Assembly (NCBI GenBank): GCA_003313425.1
Contig: NHZP01000067.1
Span: forward strand, 1-64,000
Direction: 5' to 3'
From: Pseudopyrenochaeta lycopersici
Taxonomy: Eukaryota; Ascomycota; Dothideomycetes; Pleosporales; Pseudopyrenochaetaceae
Length of the DNA stretch: 64,000 bases
Part shown: piece after piece, positions 53,101 to 64,000 of the stretch
How the letters are laid out: every line of letters starts with the position of its first letter
Position numbering within the stretch: position 1 is the stretch's first letter
The notes under the pieces: generated by a model
Seen by the model: only the letters and a program-made list of their open reading frames with translations
What the model was told of the DNA's origin: nothing
Databases searched by the model: none
Program-made: the position numbers and the translations under genes

Positions 53101-53139
53101 AATTATGCTGCAACACTAAGATTCAGATTCATGATACTT

Positions 53140-53468
53140 TGTTACAGTCTTAGCGGGAGTAGGCGTTTCGCTTACCTAGGCGTTTCGCTTGCCGCTCACG
53201 TTACTCTAGTATCTTTTCTTTTTATTAATATGCGTTAGGGTAAGGAAGTAAATATTACTACTATTACTTTAGTTTTATGCATCTATATAATATTATTTTT
53301 TTTAGCTTATAATACTCTATAATATTTTAGATCTACTTTCTATATATTATCTAAGTTATATATATTTTAAGGAATAGGAAGGGCGAAGAATAGAACGTTA
53401 AAAAAGCGAAGAATAGAACTTTAGTTCTTCGTAGAATAGAGTGAGGCTCCTTACCCTTTTAACGTACA
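53140..53468. repeat. Solo LTR with 5-bp TSD tactt
   Basis: 329 bp running TGTTACAGTC...AACGTACA, flanked by perfect TACTT on both sides (53135-53139, 53469-53473). Internal duplicated word TAGGCGTTTCGCTT near 53160-53195. The interior (53270-53400) is AT-rich with a second duplicated GCGAAGAATAGAAC word. It marks the junction between the RIP-mutated gypsy block and the lower-AT island. Confidence 0.85.
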
Positions 53469-53881
53469 TACTTAATGTATATCCTCAAGGAAGTAAGCTC
53501 AGCCAGAAGCTTAACTCTTTCGTCAGAAGGGTGCTTATTGGGGATGCAGTTCTCCAGCTTGTCTCTCCCGCTACTTTCTGAAATATCTGTTTATTCATAC
53601 TTTCAGAGCTAACTTACCATATGTGTTCTAAGGCCGTGGTTTCCTAAGCTACCTCTTCTAAAACCGCTGTTCTCAAAAAGTACGTATGTCCTCATGAAAC
53701 CTGCTTTTTCTTCAGTCTCTGTAAACTGATCCAGGATCACCTGTTTAACTATTTTTGGTCTCGAATAATAATTTATTGAAGGCAGGAATGCTAAATTTCT
53801 TTACGGCCTGGAAGAGTTAGCCGCAACAGTCCGTAGTTCGAAGAGAGCGAGGAACACCCGTGAAGAACGTCAAAGGTTTTC

Positions 53882-54393
53882 CTACTTGAGGTGGGAGGAG
53901 ATGGTATTGGATACAACACGCTTCTTATTAAATGGGTGGCGTGACGTTTGAGATGCGCCTGATTTGTCCATCCCTTTCCTGGTTATCAGGGTCAACCTGG
54001 TTCTCCGCCATGAGCCGTGTGATGTGTCGAATCCGGCGCGCAGGTAGATAGGCTGGAAGGTGGGCTTGCTAAGGATGAGGTAGAGGAGCGAAATATTGTA
54101 CGTTTGCACGATGAAGAAAAAGACTTCTTCGAGGGGAATGTCAAGCAACTTCGGGCCCACAATGACGTGGCTGGGATAACTCCAGATGCGATTGCGGATG
54201 AGATACGAGTCCCAGGGGATAGTTGCAACGACGGCGATCTGGTAGCGTCAGAAACATCTTCCTAGAGTATGGTGGACTCAAGTACCGCTACCAGGAATGC
54301 GACCTTATAGACGTCGAGCTTGGTGAAGAGCGGGCGATACAGTAGAGTGAGTAGTACGGCGGGCGGTATGTTGTACTTGAGGTGGCTAGTCAT
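53882..54393 (-). pseudogene. 5' fragment of a bifunctional lycopene cyclase/phytoene synthase gene (CarRA/al-2 type)
   Basis: ATG 54393. Exon 1 54292-54393 (34 codons, ...LDVYKVAFL), intron 54239-54291 (53 bp, GTAGCG...CTGAC...CAG), then exon 2. Exon 2 reads [36 protein letters not shown] and [17 protein letters not shown]. This is the N-terminal membrane lycopene cyclase repeat: the PWD...NxxW and PxEExxFF motifs, with acidic residues typical of this cyclase type. After ~IYLRA the frame leaves the family and ends at 53882; the rest of the cyclase repeats and the whole phytoene synthase domain are absent. In intact genes this enzyme makes phytoene and cyclises lycopene. Here only the first ~100 residues remain, with no RIP-type stops, so loss was by truncation. 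No other carotenoid genes nearby. Confidence 0.8.
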
Positions 54394-55878
54394 TGCCTGT
54401 CAGTCATGGTCGTCTCCTAGCAGCCCTGATAACATACACGAGCGCATATTCAAAGCCCATGGTGTTGGTGGTGGTGGCGTCGTCGGGACGCAATGTGCCT
54501 GGACGTGACAGTTTACATAACTCCTACCAACTCAATGCAGGGAGCAGATTAGGCCACAGTAGGCGTCTTTCTACTGGGCACAAAAGGAGCGCAGCGCGAG
54601 CCGCCCATGGTGAGCATTTGCAGGCGTCGCTGCCCGCTACATGGAGAGGTTGAAGCATGTGCGCTGCCGTATTGGGTCTAGTGCGGCTGTTCAAGCTTTG
54701 GCCTGACATCATGATTTCGCTCCCGCCGTCAACGACCGTAAGACGTCAGGGCAGCGGCTATGGCCCCGGCCCTGGCCGGCTCCATCATGCTCCAGCGTCG
54801 TCCTGCCCGCTATGGGTAGCATGGTCTATTTCAACCTTAGCACCAACAGTCGCTTCTCCCAGCCATCTCCTTGCTCCCATAGACAGCAGGACTTGAGTAC
54901 GGTATTATCTGCGTAGCTATAAATATCTCTGATGAGGTCGACACGGCACTACACGCCATGTCCATCCCTGGGCAGAGCAGCAAGCGGACATCAAAGCACC
55001 CGTACCCTCTCTCCAGCTCCTGATGTTGTTCCCCGCTAACATTCCCAGTTACCTCACTTAGCGATTACACAGTCTGAAGGAAAGACTACGCTCGAAAAGG
55101 CAACCGTCGGTTCTCCTTTTTGAGCTCGTCGATAATGCGCAGGCGACCTAATGACTGGTGAAGGGTATATGCGTCCTCGATGGAAGCCAGTTTCTGGTAG
55201 AGACGCAGAAGAGATGCTTACGAGAGTGTCTTGACTTAGTGGCGACCAACTCTGACTTGCTTCGTTCGTGGACACGAATATATTGAACCGACTACTCTGA
55301 TATGTTAAAAAATAGATCTTTGCATCGTATTCTTAGTTCAACTTAGCTAGTTTCGAATAAACGGTTTTGCATAGCTTCTAATAGTTGTTATTCGCAGTTC
55401 GTCTTGCCTTTGGTCGTTGTTGTGTATCTCGGGGATAGAGAGCATAGATATATAGGACGACCGATATGTACGAAATTGCGTTCTAGATATTACTGCTGAT
55501 CTTCATCTCAACTAACTTACATGCCAAGTCACTTGCATGCCGAGTGACTTACATAACGGAGTTGAGATGACGAGACCGTCATGATATGTACTGTACTAAG
55601 AAATCTAATGTAAACCGACAAGCAGAAGTCTCGACAACGATTGAAAATTTTATTCAAGGGACAGAGAAAGCCGCAGTTTTTTGACAACGCTGGGTCAGGT
55701 GGACAAAGAAAACGGAGCAGCCTGTTAAGTCGTTGTGCGCACCCATTGCTATTGCTAACACTAGAAGAATGACTGCTGTGTCCTATTCAGAACTTGTTGA
55801 AGAAACGCTCAGCATAAGCCACGCAGCATAAGTCACGCGGCACAAAGTCACTCGGGATGCTTACTGCAACCACGAGGA
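54394..55878. other. Low-RIP spacer between the carotenoid fragment and the DUF3176 gene
   Basis: GC-balanced. No full gene recognised. A minus-strand segment near 55210-55110 reads RLYQKLASIEDAYTLHQSLG then IIDELKKENRRL, a short amphipathic coiled-coil that may be an exon of an unidentified gene. An imperfect inverted repeat with perfect CATCTCAACT/AGTTGAGATG outer arms lies at 55505-55570, containing repeated CATGCC/AAGTCACTT words. Confidence 0.4.
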
Positions 55879-58044
55879 CTACGGGGCAACTGCCTTGCTC
55901 TCAACCAGCTCCCAGTGTTTAGCTCCTGTAGAAACAAGCTGGAAAGTCTTATCTTTAGCATCGTTTGTCATTTCTCTCCTCGATCCAAGGTTGTTGCTGC
56001 CGTCCATACAGTAGAGCGCAGCTAACGGCGACAATTTCCAAACAGGAGTCCTACTTCGCGCTGTCTTTCCCGCTGTAAGAATGAAAAAGATCAGGATGAT
56101 GAAGTAGAGAGCTGCTGGTATGGTAATCCAGCGCGCATCTACAGCGATATACTGCTCTGTTCCTTTCGGAGTGCCAGGAGTACGACTGGAACTCGTACCA
56201 GTTCGCATTCTGCAGTGCATGTCAGCCGAGCATCCACGAACTCTAGTCACTAGCACAATACTCACGCGTTAGTCATTGCGATGGCAACACTGTCGATTCG
56301 CTTCTTGAAATTTGTAATGCCGACCTCTGGTGAGATGGTGCAGTTGCTGGTACTATTGCCAAAGAGATCTCGAACTAGCTCCGCGGTGTATTCCGAGTAG
56401 TACTTCACATTTCCAGCGAAACTGGCTGAGCCCTCGAACACAGATTTCATCTCATCGGCAAAATTCTCCATCTGTTTATCGCTGAGACAGTAACTTGCTT
56501 CTACGCCTTCAGGCTTGGTGCAAAACTTTCGGCCGCTGTTCGTACCGGTGGGCAGCACCTGCCAGGCGGGGTCAGCTGTATTTGGGTGCACAGTGGTATT
56601 CATCGTGCTGTTGGCGAATGTTGACGAGAGCTTTTGGAGGCAAATGCTCAAAGTCACCTCCATGGCTTTCCAGTTGCTTGCATTCGTTTTATCGTTGCCA
56701 CCCACACCGCCGAGCGCGTTGCATCGAGGCTGATAAAGGGCATAGAGATGGGCAAGTGGCTTAACATTAGGATCGAAGTTGCCATCAATTGTGGTTGGCA
56801 CGGCGGTCATCCAGAAGTCCCGGTCGAGGTCGAAGCGAAGCTCTGACGGATGTTGCCCATTGATGCTCAGTCCTACCTGTGTATCTGTGCGTTCTAGGCT
56901 ATCCGTATACACGTTAGAAGAGATGTCTGTGAAGTTCGGACAAATTGCAAGTGTTGTGTACGTGTTCCACGAACATTGGTCAGCTGAACACTGGCCTGTC
57001 ACATTAGAGAGCGACACATTCCCATCTAGTAGGCCGGACACGATGGCTCTGTGCATGTAAAGATCGCCTAAGTCTGAGTTAAGTGCTAGAAATAATAATA
57101 GTAGGGGTAGGCTGCTCGATCTTACTGTACTTGATCTGTTCTCCATTGTTGTTGACAACCATGGAACCAGAATCAGGGCTGAAGAGGCTGGTGCTGCTGT
57201 AGTTGGCCGCGTAGGCAATGGAAGCTGTCGAGTTTGTCAAGTTGATCCATCGCATATCAATAGCCAGAGATTGTTGCACAGAAGGCTGGAAGAAGAGCAT
57301 CATGATTGTGGCCAGCGCGCCAACCGAAACCAGCCGACTAAAGCTACAACTTAGTGTCGTCCTATCTGTGAATGCGCCTACTCACGGAAAATCGCTGCTG
57401 TACATCGTATCGCTGCCGGCGTCCTTGTCCCAGAATTTCAGCCAGCGCATCGACTGCCACGGCAGAAAGTCAAGTATGATTTTGAGGCTCCCTTCTGGGC
57501 CCCGGCTTGCTTCGTCAAACGTCTCGAAGTCAACTGCACGACGTCGCTTTCTAAACCAGGTCCATTTGAGCTGCCCAATGCATGATGTCAGGGGCACTAA
57601 TAAAGCCGACTGTGCGAGCTGCGAGAGTCCAGAGAGCATCGCGGTGATTTGTATGCTCCAATTCGAGTCCCATTTGCTTAGCGATTCGTCTTTGAACAAG
57701 GCTAGGATAAGAGCAATAGCAATGCAGGCTGCCGTGCCCAGTGCAAGAGTAAACAGCTCCCACCTCCACTCTGTTACGAACCTGCGCCCATCTCGGGATG
57801 AATTACGTTGAGATTCGGGACTGAGTTGAGCCGTGCCAGGCTTAACAGGCTTCAGTTCGATCGATGGCCGGGAGAATTGCGAGTTGTTGGAACTATTGGC
57901 CCCAAGACCTTGTCCATCTAGAATAGGTTGAGACAGTTGGGAGTTCTCATTAGCGGAGGATCGGATTGACTCTGTGGAGCGACGCCGCTGTTCATCATCG
58001 ATAACACTTGAGCTTAACCCATGCTGGATATTGGGGGAGGTCAT
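55879..58044 (-). CDS. DUF3176-family integral membrane protein, four exons, intact
   Basis: Exons 57386-58044, 57126-57343, 56266-57073, 55879-56209; introns of 42, 52 and 56 bp with GTGAGT/GTAAGA/GTGAGT donors and AG acceptors, all joining in frame to give 671 aa. Residues 1-90 are a disordered Ser/Gln-rich cytosolic-type tail. TM1 ~97-117, TM2 ~131-155, then the family signature QLKWTWF and D..ASRGPEGSLKII (158-190), TM3 ~222-245. A ~330-residue extracellular-type region with many N-glycosylation sequons and paired Cys follows, then TM4 ~589-609 (ITIPAALYFIILIFFILTA) and a cytosolic tail. This matches the usual DUF3176 layout and length. Molecular function unknown; members are common in Pezizomycotina and absent elsewhere. 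No RIP-type stops. Confidence 0.88.
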
Positions 58045-58960
58045 CGGATGGTTGGTTTGAGCTATTTCCTCGCGATCAAGTGGTCAGCATATGACGGTTC
58101 GGTTTTAACTACAGGGGTCGTTACTCATTTCGTTCTTAGAATATCGCGCCGTGTTTTCTTCCATTGTCGAGTTTCAGACTATTCAGAGGTAGGCTGTATG
58201 ATAGATTGTAGCAGAAATAGCAGAAAGAAACGATACTGAATTGTTCAAAGAGCTTCTACTCGGGCTCTTTATATTTCCTCGGCCGTCGTCACCGGAGCAA
58301 GACCGTTGCATGCCTTATTTTCAACCTTTACCCGTCTCCTATGTGTGGCAAATACTGTACTCCCTGAGGATATTGTAAGGCGCTGATAGGGCAAATTTTC
58401 CAGCTCAGCGCAGCGATCTTCAGCTTCCGGTGAGAGGTGCGAGGGGTTTTGTGTAATCATTGACGTATTCAGTATACGAGTAGCGGTGGTAAGCGAGCAG
58501 CGCAGCGAATTATACGTAATATCAATCCGCCCCTCATCGTGCTTACGTGGGCCTATCCCCCGCCCCACCAGGTGCCGCAATAATTAATTCGTGAGACGTT
58601 TTCTGCTGAGGTAATCAACCCCGCCAAACCTGACCCATCTCATCTCGACAGTGAATGTTCACAAGGCCACAACAACATGAAATTGCGCTCAAATAAAGTA
58701 TAAAATGGCTCATTTGAAAGGCCAAAGACTCTTGAATAAAATCCTGTGCTCAAGGTACCTGATACTGAAGATCTTGAGCTGAAGGCATCCGGGCATGGAT
58801 GCTCATACGACAATTTCTGACTTTGTGCGGTGATACATTTGGCTAGATCTCCCATCATCTGCATCGATGCATACTCTTCCAAACATTACATGCGCGGCCC
58901 TAAAGGCACACTAAGGTGTATTTGGGGCGCTGTTGTTCCTTAACAGCTTATATGACTTTA
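58045..58960. other. Upstream flank of the DUF3176 gene
   Basis: Holds two minus-strand ORFs without recognised family: 58269-58580 (103 codons, AELENLPYQRLTISSGSTVF...) and 58640-58882 (80 codons). Either could be a small gene or debris. The Fot1-like element begins at 58961. Confidence 0.3.
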
Positions 58961-61079
58961 ACGTGTTCCACCACCACGCGCACGTCCCTACGGCTCGCAC
59001 GCAAAAACTAATGCAACCACCAAACTAAATGAGGCTCTACAGCCACGTATAAAATATATTACATCGAGATTTTTTAGTGGTGAGCTTATAGTACTATATA
59101 AAATAGTTTCGCAGTGCTAGATTATATAAGCAGCCTCTGTGGTGGCTTAATTGGTCGCCCTCGACGAGAAGTAGCCACCACAGCGTCTTGCACAACAACA
59201 GGCTCCTCCTCAACTACTACTGCCTCTTTAGCTCTACCTAGCTTAAAGATTTGCTTCTTGCCTTTTTTAGATGTCTTTATATCTTGCTGGAGTTGTTTCT
59301 GAATCTCCCTAGTAACTTTTACCTCCTCTCGCTAAGCTGCCTTTAAGGCGTTCTCGCTATCTCGCTTCTCTTTAGCTGCAATCTTCATCCTTTGCCTCTA
59401 TTTAAGCAGTTCAGCCTTAGCAAGCTTCTGTTGCTCGCGAAGCCTTATAGCCTTACTTTTTTAGTATTGCAGCTGCTGCACTGCGGCGTCCTTTTGCCTC
59501 TGGCGCTCGCGAGCAGACTCAACTTTTGAGGGTAACCAGAAGATTGCACCACCATTATAATCCTGGGGAAACTCAAGAGGCAAGGCCTTACTACGCTTCC
59601 TACGCTTCTGCTTATTACTAAGAGCTTCTTTAAGCTGCAAATTCTTATATTAAAGTAGAGTATTTTGGACTGAGATGGCGTGGAGAGATTAGCTAAGCTT
59701 CTTTAACTTATTATTATAGATATCATCCACAGCTTGCCTTAGCAGCCTCTCTATCTTTCTCTAGTCGCTTACACTAAGTATAGAGGAGGAGCTCTTACTT
59801 AATAAGGGCCTAGGATCGCTGCTTAGTGCTACTTTGAATCGTGCGAGGATAGCGTCAGGGTTGAAAGGCGAGAGCCCTGTAGCTTCAAAAGCTTTAAGGA
59901 TAGCTTGCTTAGTAAAAGATAAGCTCCAGGCTCGATAGAAGAGTCGAAAGAAATCTCGCTTAGTGATTAAGCTGATGCCCTGGGCCTGCTCCATGAAGCT
60001 AGATAGCTCATGACAGTAAGCAGCTGCGAGAGGCGCAAACATGCAGACGTCAAGCGGCTGAAGCGTGTGGGTTGAGTGAGGAGGATAGATAGTAAGGAGG
60101 ATCTTGTTCTTGTCGCAGTAGTCTATAAAATCTATGGATACATGAGATCCATGGCCGTCAAGGATGAGCAGCCTCCAAGATTGCCTAGCGTTCACGCTTG
60201 TCTCGCGATCAAACACCTGTTTGAGCCATGCTAGGCCTAGCTGGTTACTCGTCCATCCATTTGGTGGGGAGGTAAAGAAGGCTTTATAATGCTGAGGCTC
60301 AAAGTCTTGTAACCACGTATCTTAGATCTGACCTAATTAAGCTTGGTAGATAAGAGCAGGCGTGAGGGCAGTACCATCAGCACAGATGCAAGCTATAGTA
60401 GTTACCCACTCACGATTACCATCCTGGAGTATGTGCTTTAATTTTTCTGCCTCGTATGTTGTCCTTGAGAAGACGCGCTTGACCTTAGATAGCACGCCAA
60501 TAAGGAAGCCTTTCTCATCCATATTGTACATTTAACGCGCATCAATCTTATATTCTTCAATTTTTCGCTTAAGGAGCTTAAAGTAGAGTGCGTACTTAAA
60601 GGCTGAGTCAGCTTTAAAGCGGTTGCGATTGAGGCCAGATGCCTAATGTGAGAGGAGCTCAATGTTGTGACGCTCAACAAAGCAATCAGCCTAATTTTTG
60701 CTAACAGGTCTCTGAGCTATCTAGGCTGCGAAATTTTGTATTATAGGCTTAGAAGGAGGTAGCCCTCGTGCGCAAAGCTTATAGATATACTGTACAAGCT
60801 CTCTTTCTTGCGTGGTGTTTAGTAATCTGCCATTCTTGATATACTGCTCACGCGGTTGCTGTACACCTCTGTGCCTCTTCGACAGCGTTGACCGATCGCA
60901 ACCAAATTCTTTTGCATAATCTGAATAACGAAAAGATTCGCCTATCTTTAAGGAATTCAGGGCATCAACTGCAGCCTGAATATTCGCCATTTTGATGGAG
61001 TTATCGCGTGTTGAAGATTGGATGGAAAATCGCGTTCGCGTGCGAGCCGTAGGGACGTGCGCGTGGTGGTGGAACACGT
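58961..61079 (-). mobile_element. Fot1/pogo-like DNA transposon with 42-bp perfect TIRs
   Basis: 2119 bp, bounded by TA on both sides (58959-58960, 61080-61081). Perfect 42-bp inverted ends (58961-59002, 61038-61079) start ACGTGTTCCACCACCACGCG. The minus-strand transposase starts at ATG 60990 and runs to ~59123. It has a psq-type HTH (IQAAVDALNSLKIGESFRYS, then DYAKEFGCDRSTLSKR), a CENP-B-type segment (ELVQYIYKLCARGLPPS), YNMDEKGFLIG, the DDE_1 block LLILDGHGSHVS, then PPHSTHTLQPLDVCMFAPL, and a Lys-rich tail with an AT-hook-like SRRGRPIKPP. About ten TAG/TAA codons interrupt it, fewer than in the MULE or gypsy copies. Probably inactive, but its TIRs are pristine and could be mobilised in trans. 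Confidence 0.92.
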
Positions 61080-61081
61080 TA

Positions 61082-61779
61082 TCTTATCCGTGCCCCTAGG
61101 CTTCCTAACTTACCACCGGACTGGACAGAACTTTAGTCAACCTCGGTTCCCGCCGAGACGCTCTCTTCACAGTGCTGCTGGCCATCGGTTCTTCAAAATT
61201 GCTGTCTGCAGAACTATTTGGTAAATCTGTCAGGCGCCGAGCGAAGGACCTGCTACGAGAGGAAAACTAGAAAGAAATATCAGACTTTTTATACTAAACA
61301 TTTTCCTTTCTTCTTACTATTTATAACTCTAATATTGAAGATTCCGTAGCAGTCCTAATGCGCACAATCTACATAATAATGTTAGAACACCTAGAGGCAT
61401 ACTAAACTGCGCAAAGACATGAGTAAAGCTTAGACAGCACTAGAAAACGCTATGAAGGTTAGACTAAAGCATAATAAATGTAGCTAGGTGCCGATCTTCA
61501 GATGTTTTAGAGAGGCTGCAAAGAATAACTACTTCCCTCCTAAGGATTATGTCCTAACTAGACATCTTTAAAAACCCTTAACTTAGCTTAGCCGCCTAGT
61601 GCCCGGGTCCTTAGGCGAGGGGTTTAACAGGGCTCTATATTCAGCGGTCATAATAGACCCTAATAACTAGCACATTCCTTTTTAGGACTCTATACTGCGT
61701 TACGACTAGAATCTAAATAGAGCTGTATCTTAGGTTATTATCAAAACGCTTCTAGATCTTAGGGCAGTTCCTAACTAGA
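61082..61779. other. Spacer 5' of the ankyrin pseudogene
   Basis: No intact gene. The RIP-mutated sequence in its second half may be the upstream part of the ankyrin gene, but I cannot read repeats there. Confidence 0.35.
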
Positions 61780-62474
61780 AAGGTGAAGCAGATAGTAGAA
61801 CACTAATTAGCTAGGCAGCAGAGATAGGGTTAGAACAGGTAGTAGCCGTCTTGCTTAAGAATAGTGCGAACATAAATGAGCGCGGCAACACAGGGAGGAC
61901 TGCTTTGCATTATGCATCTATCAGGGGCAACTGAGCTGTCGTCTAGACCTTACTAAGGAATAACAAAATTAACACTTAGCTAAGAGACAGGCATAAATAC
62001 ACGGCCTTAGTTTATGCTGCGGCTTACAAACACTTTAAAATCGTTAATTTAATCGTTAGTTCTAACAGCACAAACCTAGAACATGAGCTTAATTACCTTA
62101 AGAGTGAAGACTGGACAGTTCTCTAAGAGACAACGCTTAAAGAAATCGCCCGGCTTATTATAAAATATGTATGTTAGCGATTACCTTATAAGGAGGAGGA
62201 CTGTTTGGATAGCCTTGGGGCTAAGGATAGGGAGCACTTTGATGCCATCAGGGACAAAAGCTCGAGCTCGCCGGTTGGGACTGAGCTGGCGGACTCAGAG
62301 TTAGTGACGGACTCAGAGTCAGTGGCGGGCTCTTACAATGGCCGTAGGCGGGAGGTCTGGCCAGCGGAAATAGTTTCTAACTTTCTAACTATTGATCCAG
62401 AGGCGAGCGCGCTGTCACAGATAGTAGGGTTTAACAGCTTATTTGTACCTTCCCGGGGGCGCCCTCTACCCTAG
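61780..62474 (+). pseudogene. RIP-mutated ankyrin-repeat protein gene fragment
   Basis: The plus frame reads AAEIGLEQVVAVLLKNSANI then NERGNTGRTALHYASIRGN, a stop, AVV, a stop, TLLRNNKINTQL and DRHKYTALVYAAAYKHFKIV. These are two to three 33-residue ankyrin repeats with the TALHYA and V-x-x-LL consensus. TAG codons fall at expected Gln/Trp positions. The frame continues through one more stop into an acidic Ser-rich C-terminus (SSSSPVGTELADSELVTDSE...) ending at 62474. N-terminal part unreadable. Inactive. Confidence 0.75.
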
Positions 62475-64000
62475 GGTACAGCCCCCTCCAACGTCTACGT
62501 TACCACAAGAGGACGTTTTACACGGTGGACGATAGCTAAGGTTTCAGCTAAAATAAAAAGTCTAAAATTAAACTCGTAATCGCGGTTACACTTCTATAGC
62601 GTCTTAGCTTTAAGCTTTATTCCTCTTTATATATAGGGTATATATAATAAAAATAAGGAAAATATCATAGAGTAAGAAATTTTAGAGTATTTCTACTATA
62701 TAGTAGTATTATTACTGCATGTAAGGTCCCTAAGTAGAAGTCTCGGAGATCTCTCTCCTTCTACACGCTATTAGGAGACGCAAATAAATTCTAGTAAGTA
62801 TTAGAAGGAAGGGAGGTAGTAATGCATTAAACTAGACTAATCCTAAAGCAGAGCATACTTTAAGATAATTTATTAAATCAGGGATTAGATTTAGTTTAAT
62901 TTACTAATTTAAAGCGGTGGTATATAATATACAGTATAGTAGTAGTATTATAACTTATTACCTTCTAATTTAGCCTCTAGTTACGCAAGCTCCTGCTCTG
63001 TAGACTCTATAGCCTTCTAAACTACCTTATCTATTAGAAAAGTCTTATAAGAAAGCCTACTCGTAATCTAATGCTTTAAGCACTCTAGCATCTTAAGCGT
63101 CTTAATTAAAAGTCGTATTTAATCCTATAAGATCGTACGATAAGAACTACTAAATACACGCTCTACCTCTACAGACATCGCGGGTATAGAGTATGTTATA
63201 ATAGTGTAAAGATCTTAAAAGCTATTAGGAGGGATAACTAATAAGACTGTAAGGTTATTTCTCTAGGATAGAGTAAGGGACTATATAGAAAGGAGGTTTA
63301 GTACTAAGATAGTAAGAAGGCGCTTCTATAAAGAGTACAAAGGTTTTAAGAATAATTAGTATTACTATTACTATACTATAAGGTATAATATTTAGTTAAA
63401 TATAATAATCTATAAGAGTTTGTTATAGTAATCTATATATATAACGCGCTTATTACGCTCGCTATAAGTATAGTAAGCGCTTATCTTTAGTAGCGTAAGT
63501 AGTTACGTAACGTATAATAAAGTAAGATACTAGCGCTTCCTAACTAGCTGCTAGTTCTTAGAGTGTCTCCTCCCTACCTAAGATCTTAGATCTTAATACT
63601 ATCTTCTTTCTTTTTTAGGATTTATCTTAAATTACGTAGTATATTACTAGATTAGTTTAAAAGTAGGCGTGCTTTATATTTATAGTAACGTAAGATAAAA
63701 TATTATCTAAGTCCTAAATTTATAATCTACGTCTTTATAATAAAAAATTTTTATACTAGAACTATTACTAAATTTACTTATAATAAGTACTTTAAGGATA
63801 ATATTATTTATTATATTGGACTAAATTTAAAATTAAAGTATACTAAATATACTTATTTAAAGAAGCTATATATATATATATTATAGGCTTCTTTAGATAA
63901 AACCTATAAAAAGTATTAAAACAAAGTAGATAATAATAAGAAATTATTAGTAACTATAATTATATAGTTACTTTAAAATAAAGTAATCTTTAAGTAGGTA
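62475..64000. other. AT-rich RIP-like tract to the window end
   Basis: Stops in all frames, TA/CTA-rich, no readable family by eye. A GC-rich word cluster near 62452-62475 (CCCGGGGGCGCC, CCCTAGGG) marks its left edge. Nothing further is supportable. Confidence 0.5.

Noticed and set aside
53140..53468. 5' LTR of the minus-strand gypsy element
   Set aside because: It has its own perfect TACTT duplication on both sides, so it is an independent solo LTR.
56495..57060. Several plus-strand ORFs inside the DUF3176 locus
   Set aside because: Antisense to exon 3 of an intact spliced gene with clear membrane topology and family signature.

Overview
The window reads as a chromosome segment from a filamentous ascomycete (Pezizomycotina). 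Three things point there: short GT-AG introns of about 42-57 bp with CTAAC/CTGAC-like branch sites; protein families that are fungal (DUF3176, FunK1 kinase, DUF3723-like, F-box-like, DUF3505/RecQ-like giants, bifunctional lycopene cyclase/phytoene synthase, Tad1-like LINE, Fot1/pogo); and long AT-rich tracts in which coding sequence can still be read through TAG/TAA codons sitting where Trp or Gln is expected. That is the footprint of repeat-induced point mutation (RIP). I cannot name the species.

Layout. 1-2290 is AT-rich RIP debris. 2.3-11.3 kb is a GC-balanced island. It carries a secreted Kex2-site repeat-peptide precursor (2340-3541, minus), a divergent secretory/GPI-like gene (4610-5413, plus), a DUF3723-like fragment with one internal stop (5716-6246, minus) and an intact 1463-residue C2H2 / tyrosine-recombinase-like / Cys-rich protein (6857-11248, minus). 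11.3-23.2 kb is again AT-rich, with a HET-like remnant, two MITE-like inverted-repeat elements, a RIP-mutated F-box gene, low-complexity tracts and an LTR. 23.3-30.1 kb is a RIP-mutated RecQ-type (telomere-linked-helicase-like) gene split by a hAT element (12-bp TIR, 8-bp TSD) and a Tc1/mariner element (TA TSD), and it abuts a truncated second hAT. 31.5-39.4 kb is mixed: a FunK1 kinase remnant, two Tad1-like LINE fragments and one small secreted cysteine-rich protein (38255-38623). 39.46-42.33 kb is a RIP-mutated Mutator-like element; 42.35-46.07 kb is a RIP-mutated helicase-less relative of the 1463-residue protein; 47.5-53.1 kb is a RIP-mutated Ty3/gypsy element with a solo LTR nested in it, and a second solo LTR lies at its edge. 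53.5-58.1 kb is a low-RIP island with a truncated lycopene cyclase gene and an intact four-exon DUF3176 membrane protein. A Fot1/pogo element (58961-61079) and a RIP-mutated ankyrin gene follow, and the end is AT-rich.

How it fits together. This looks like a two-compartment accessory region: gene-bearing islands between RIP-inactivated transposons. Secreted candidates (Kex2 repeat precursor, GPI-like protein, 122-aa cysteine-rich protein) lie in or beside the islands. The most notable items are the Kex2 repeat precursor and the C2H2-YR-(RecQ)-Cys giant protein family. That family has three clear members here: one intact without a helicase, one RIP-killed without a helicase, and one RIP-killed with a helicase. 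Insertion junctions allow a relative chronology: a Tc1 element sits in a TA that exists only because a presumed Trp codon became TAG. All domain calls were made by eye from translated sequence; no database search was run.
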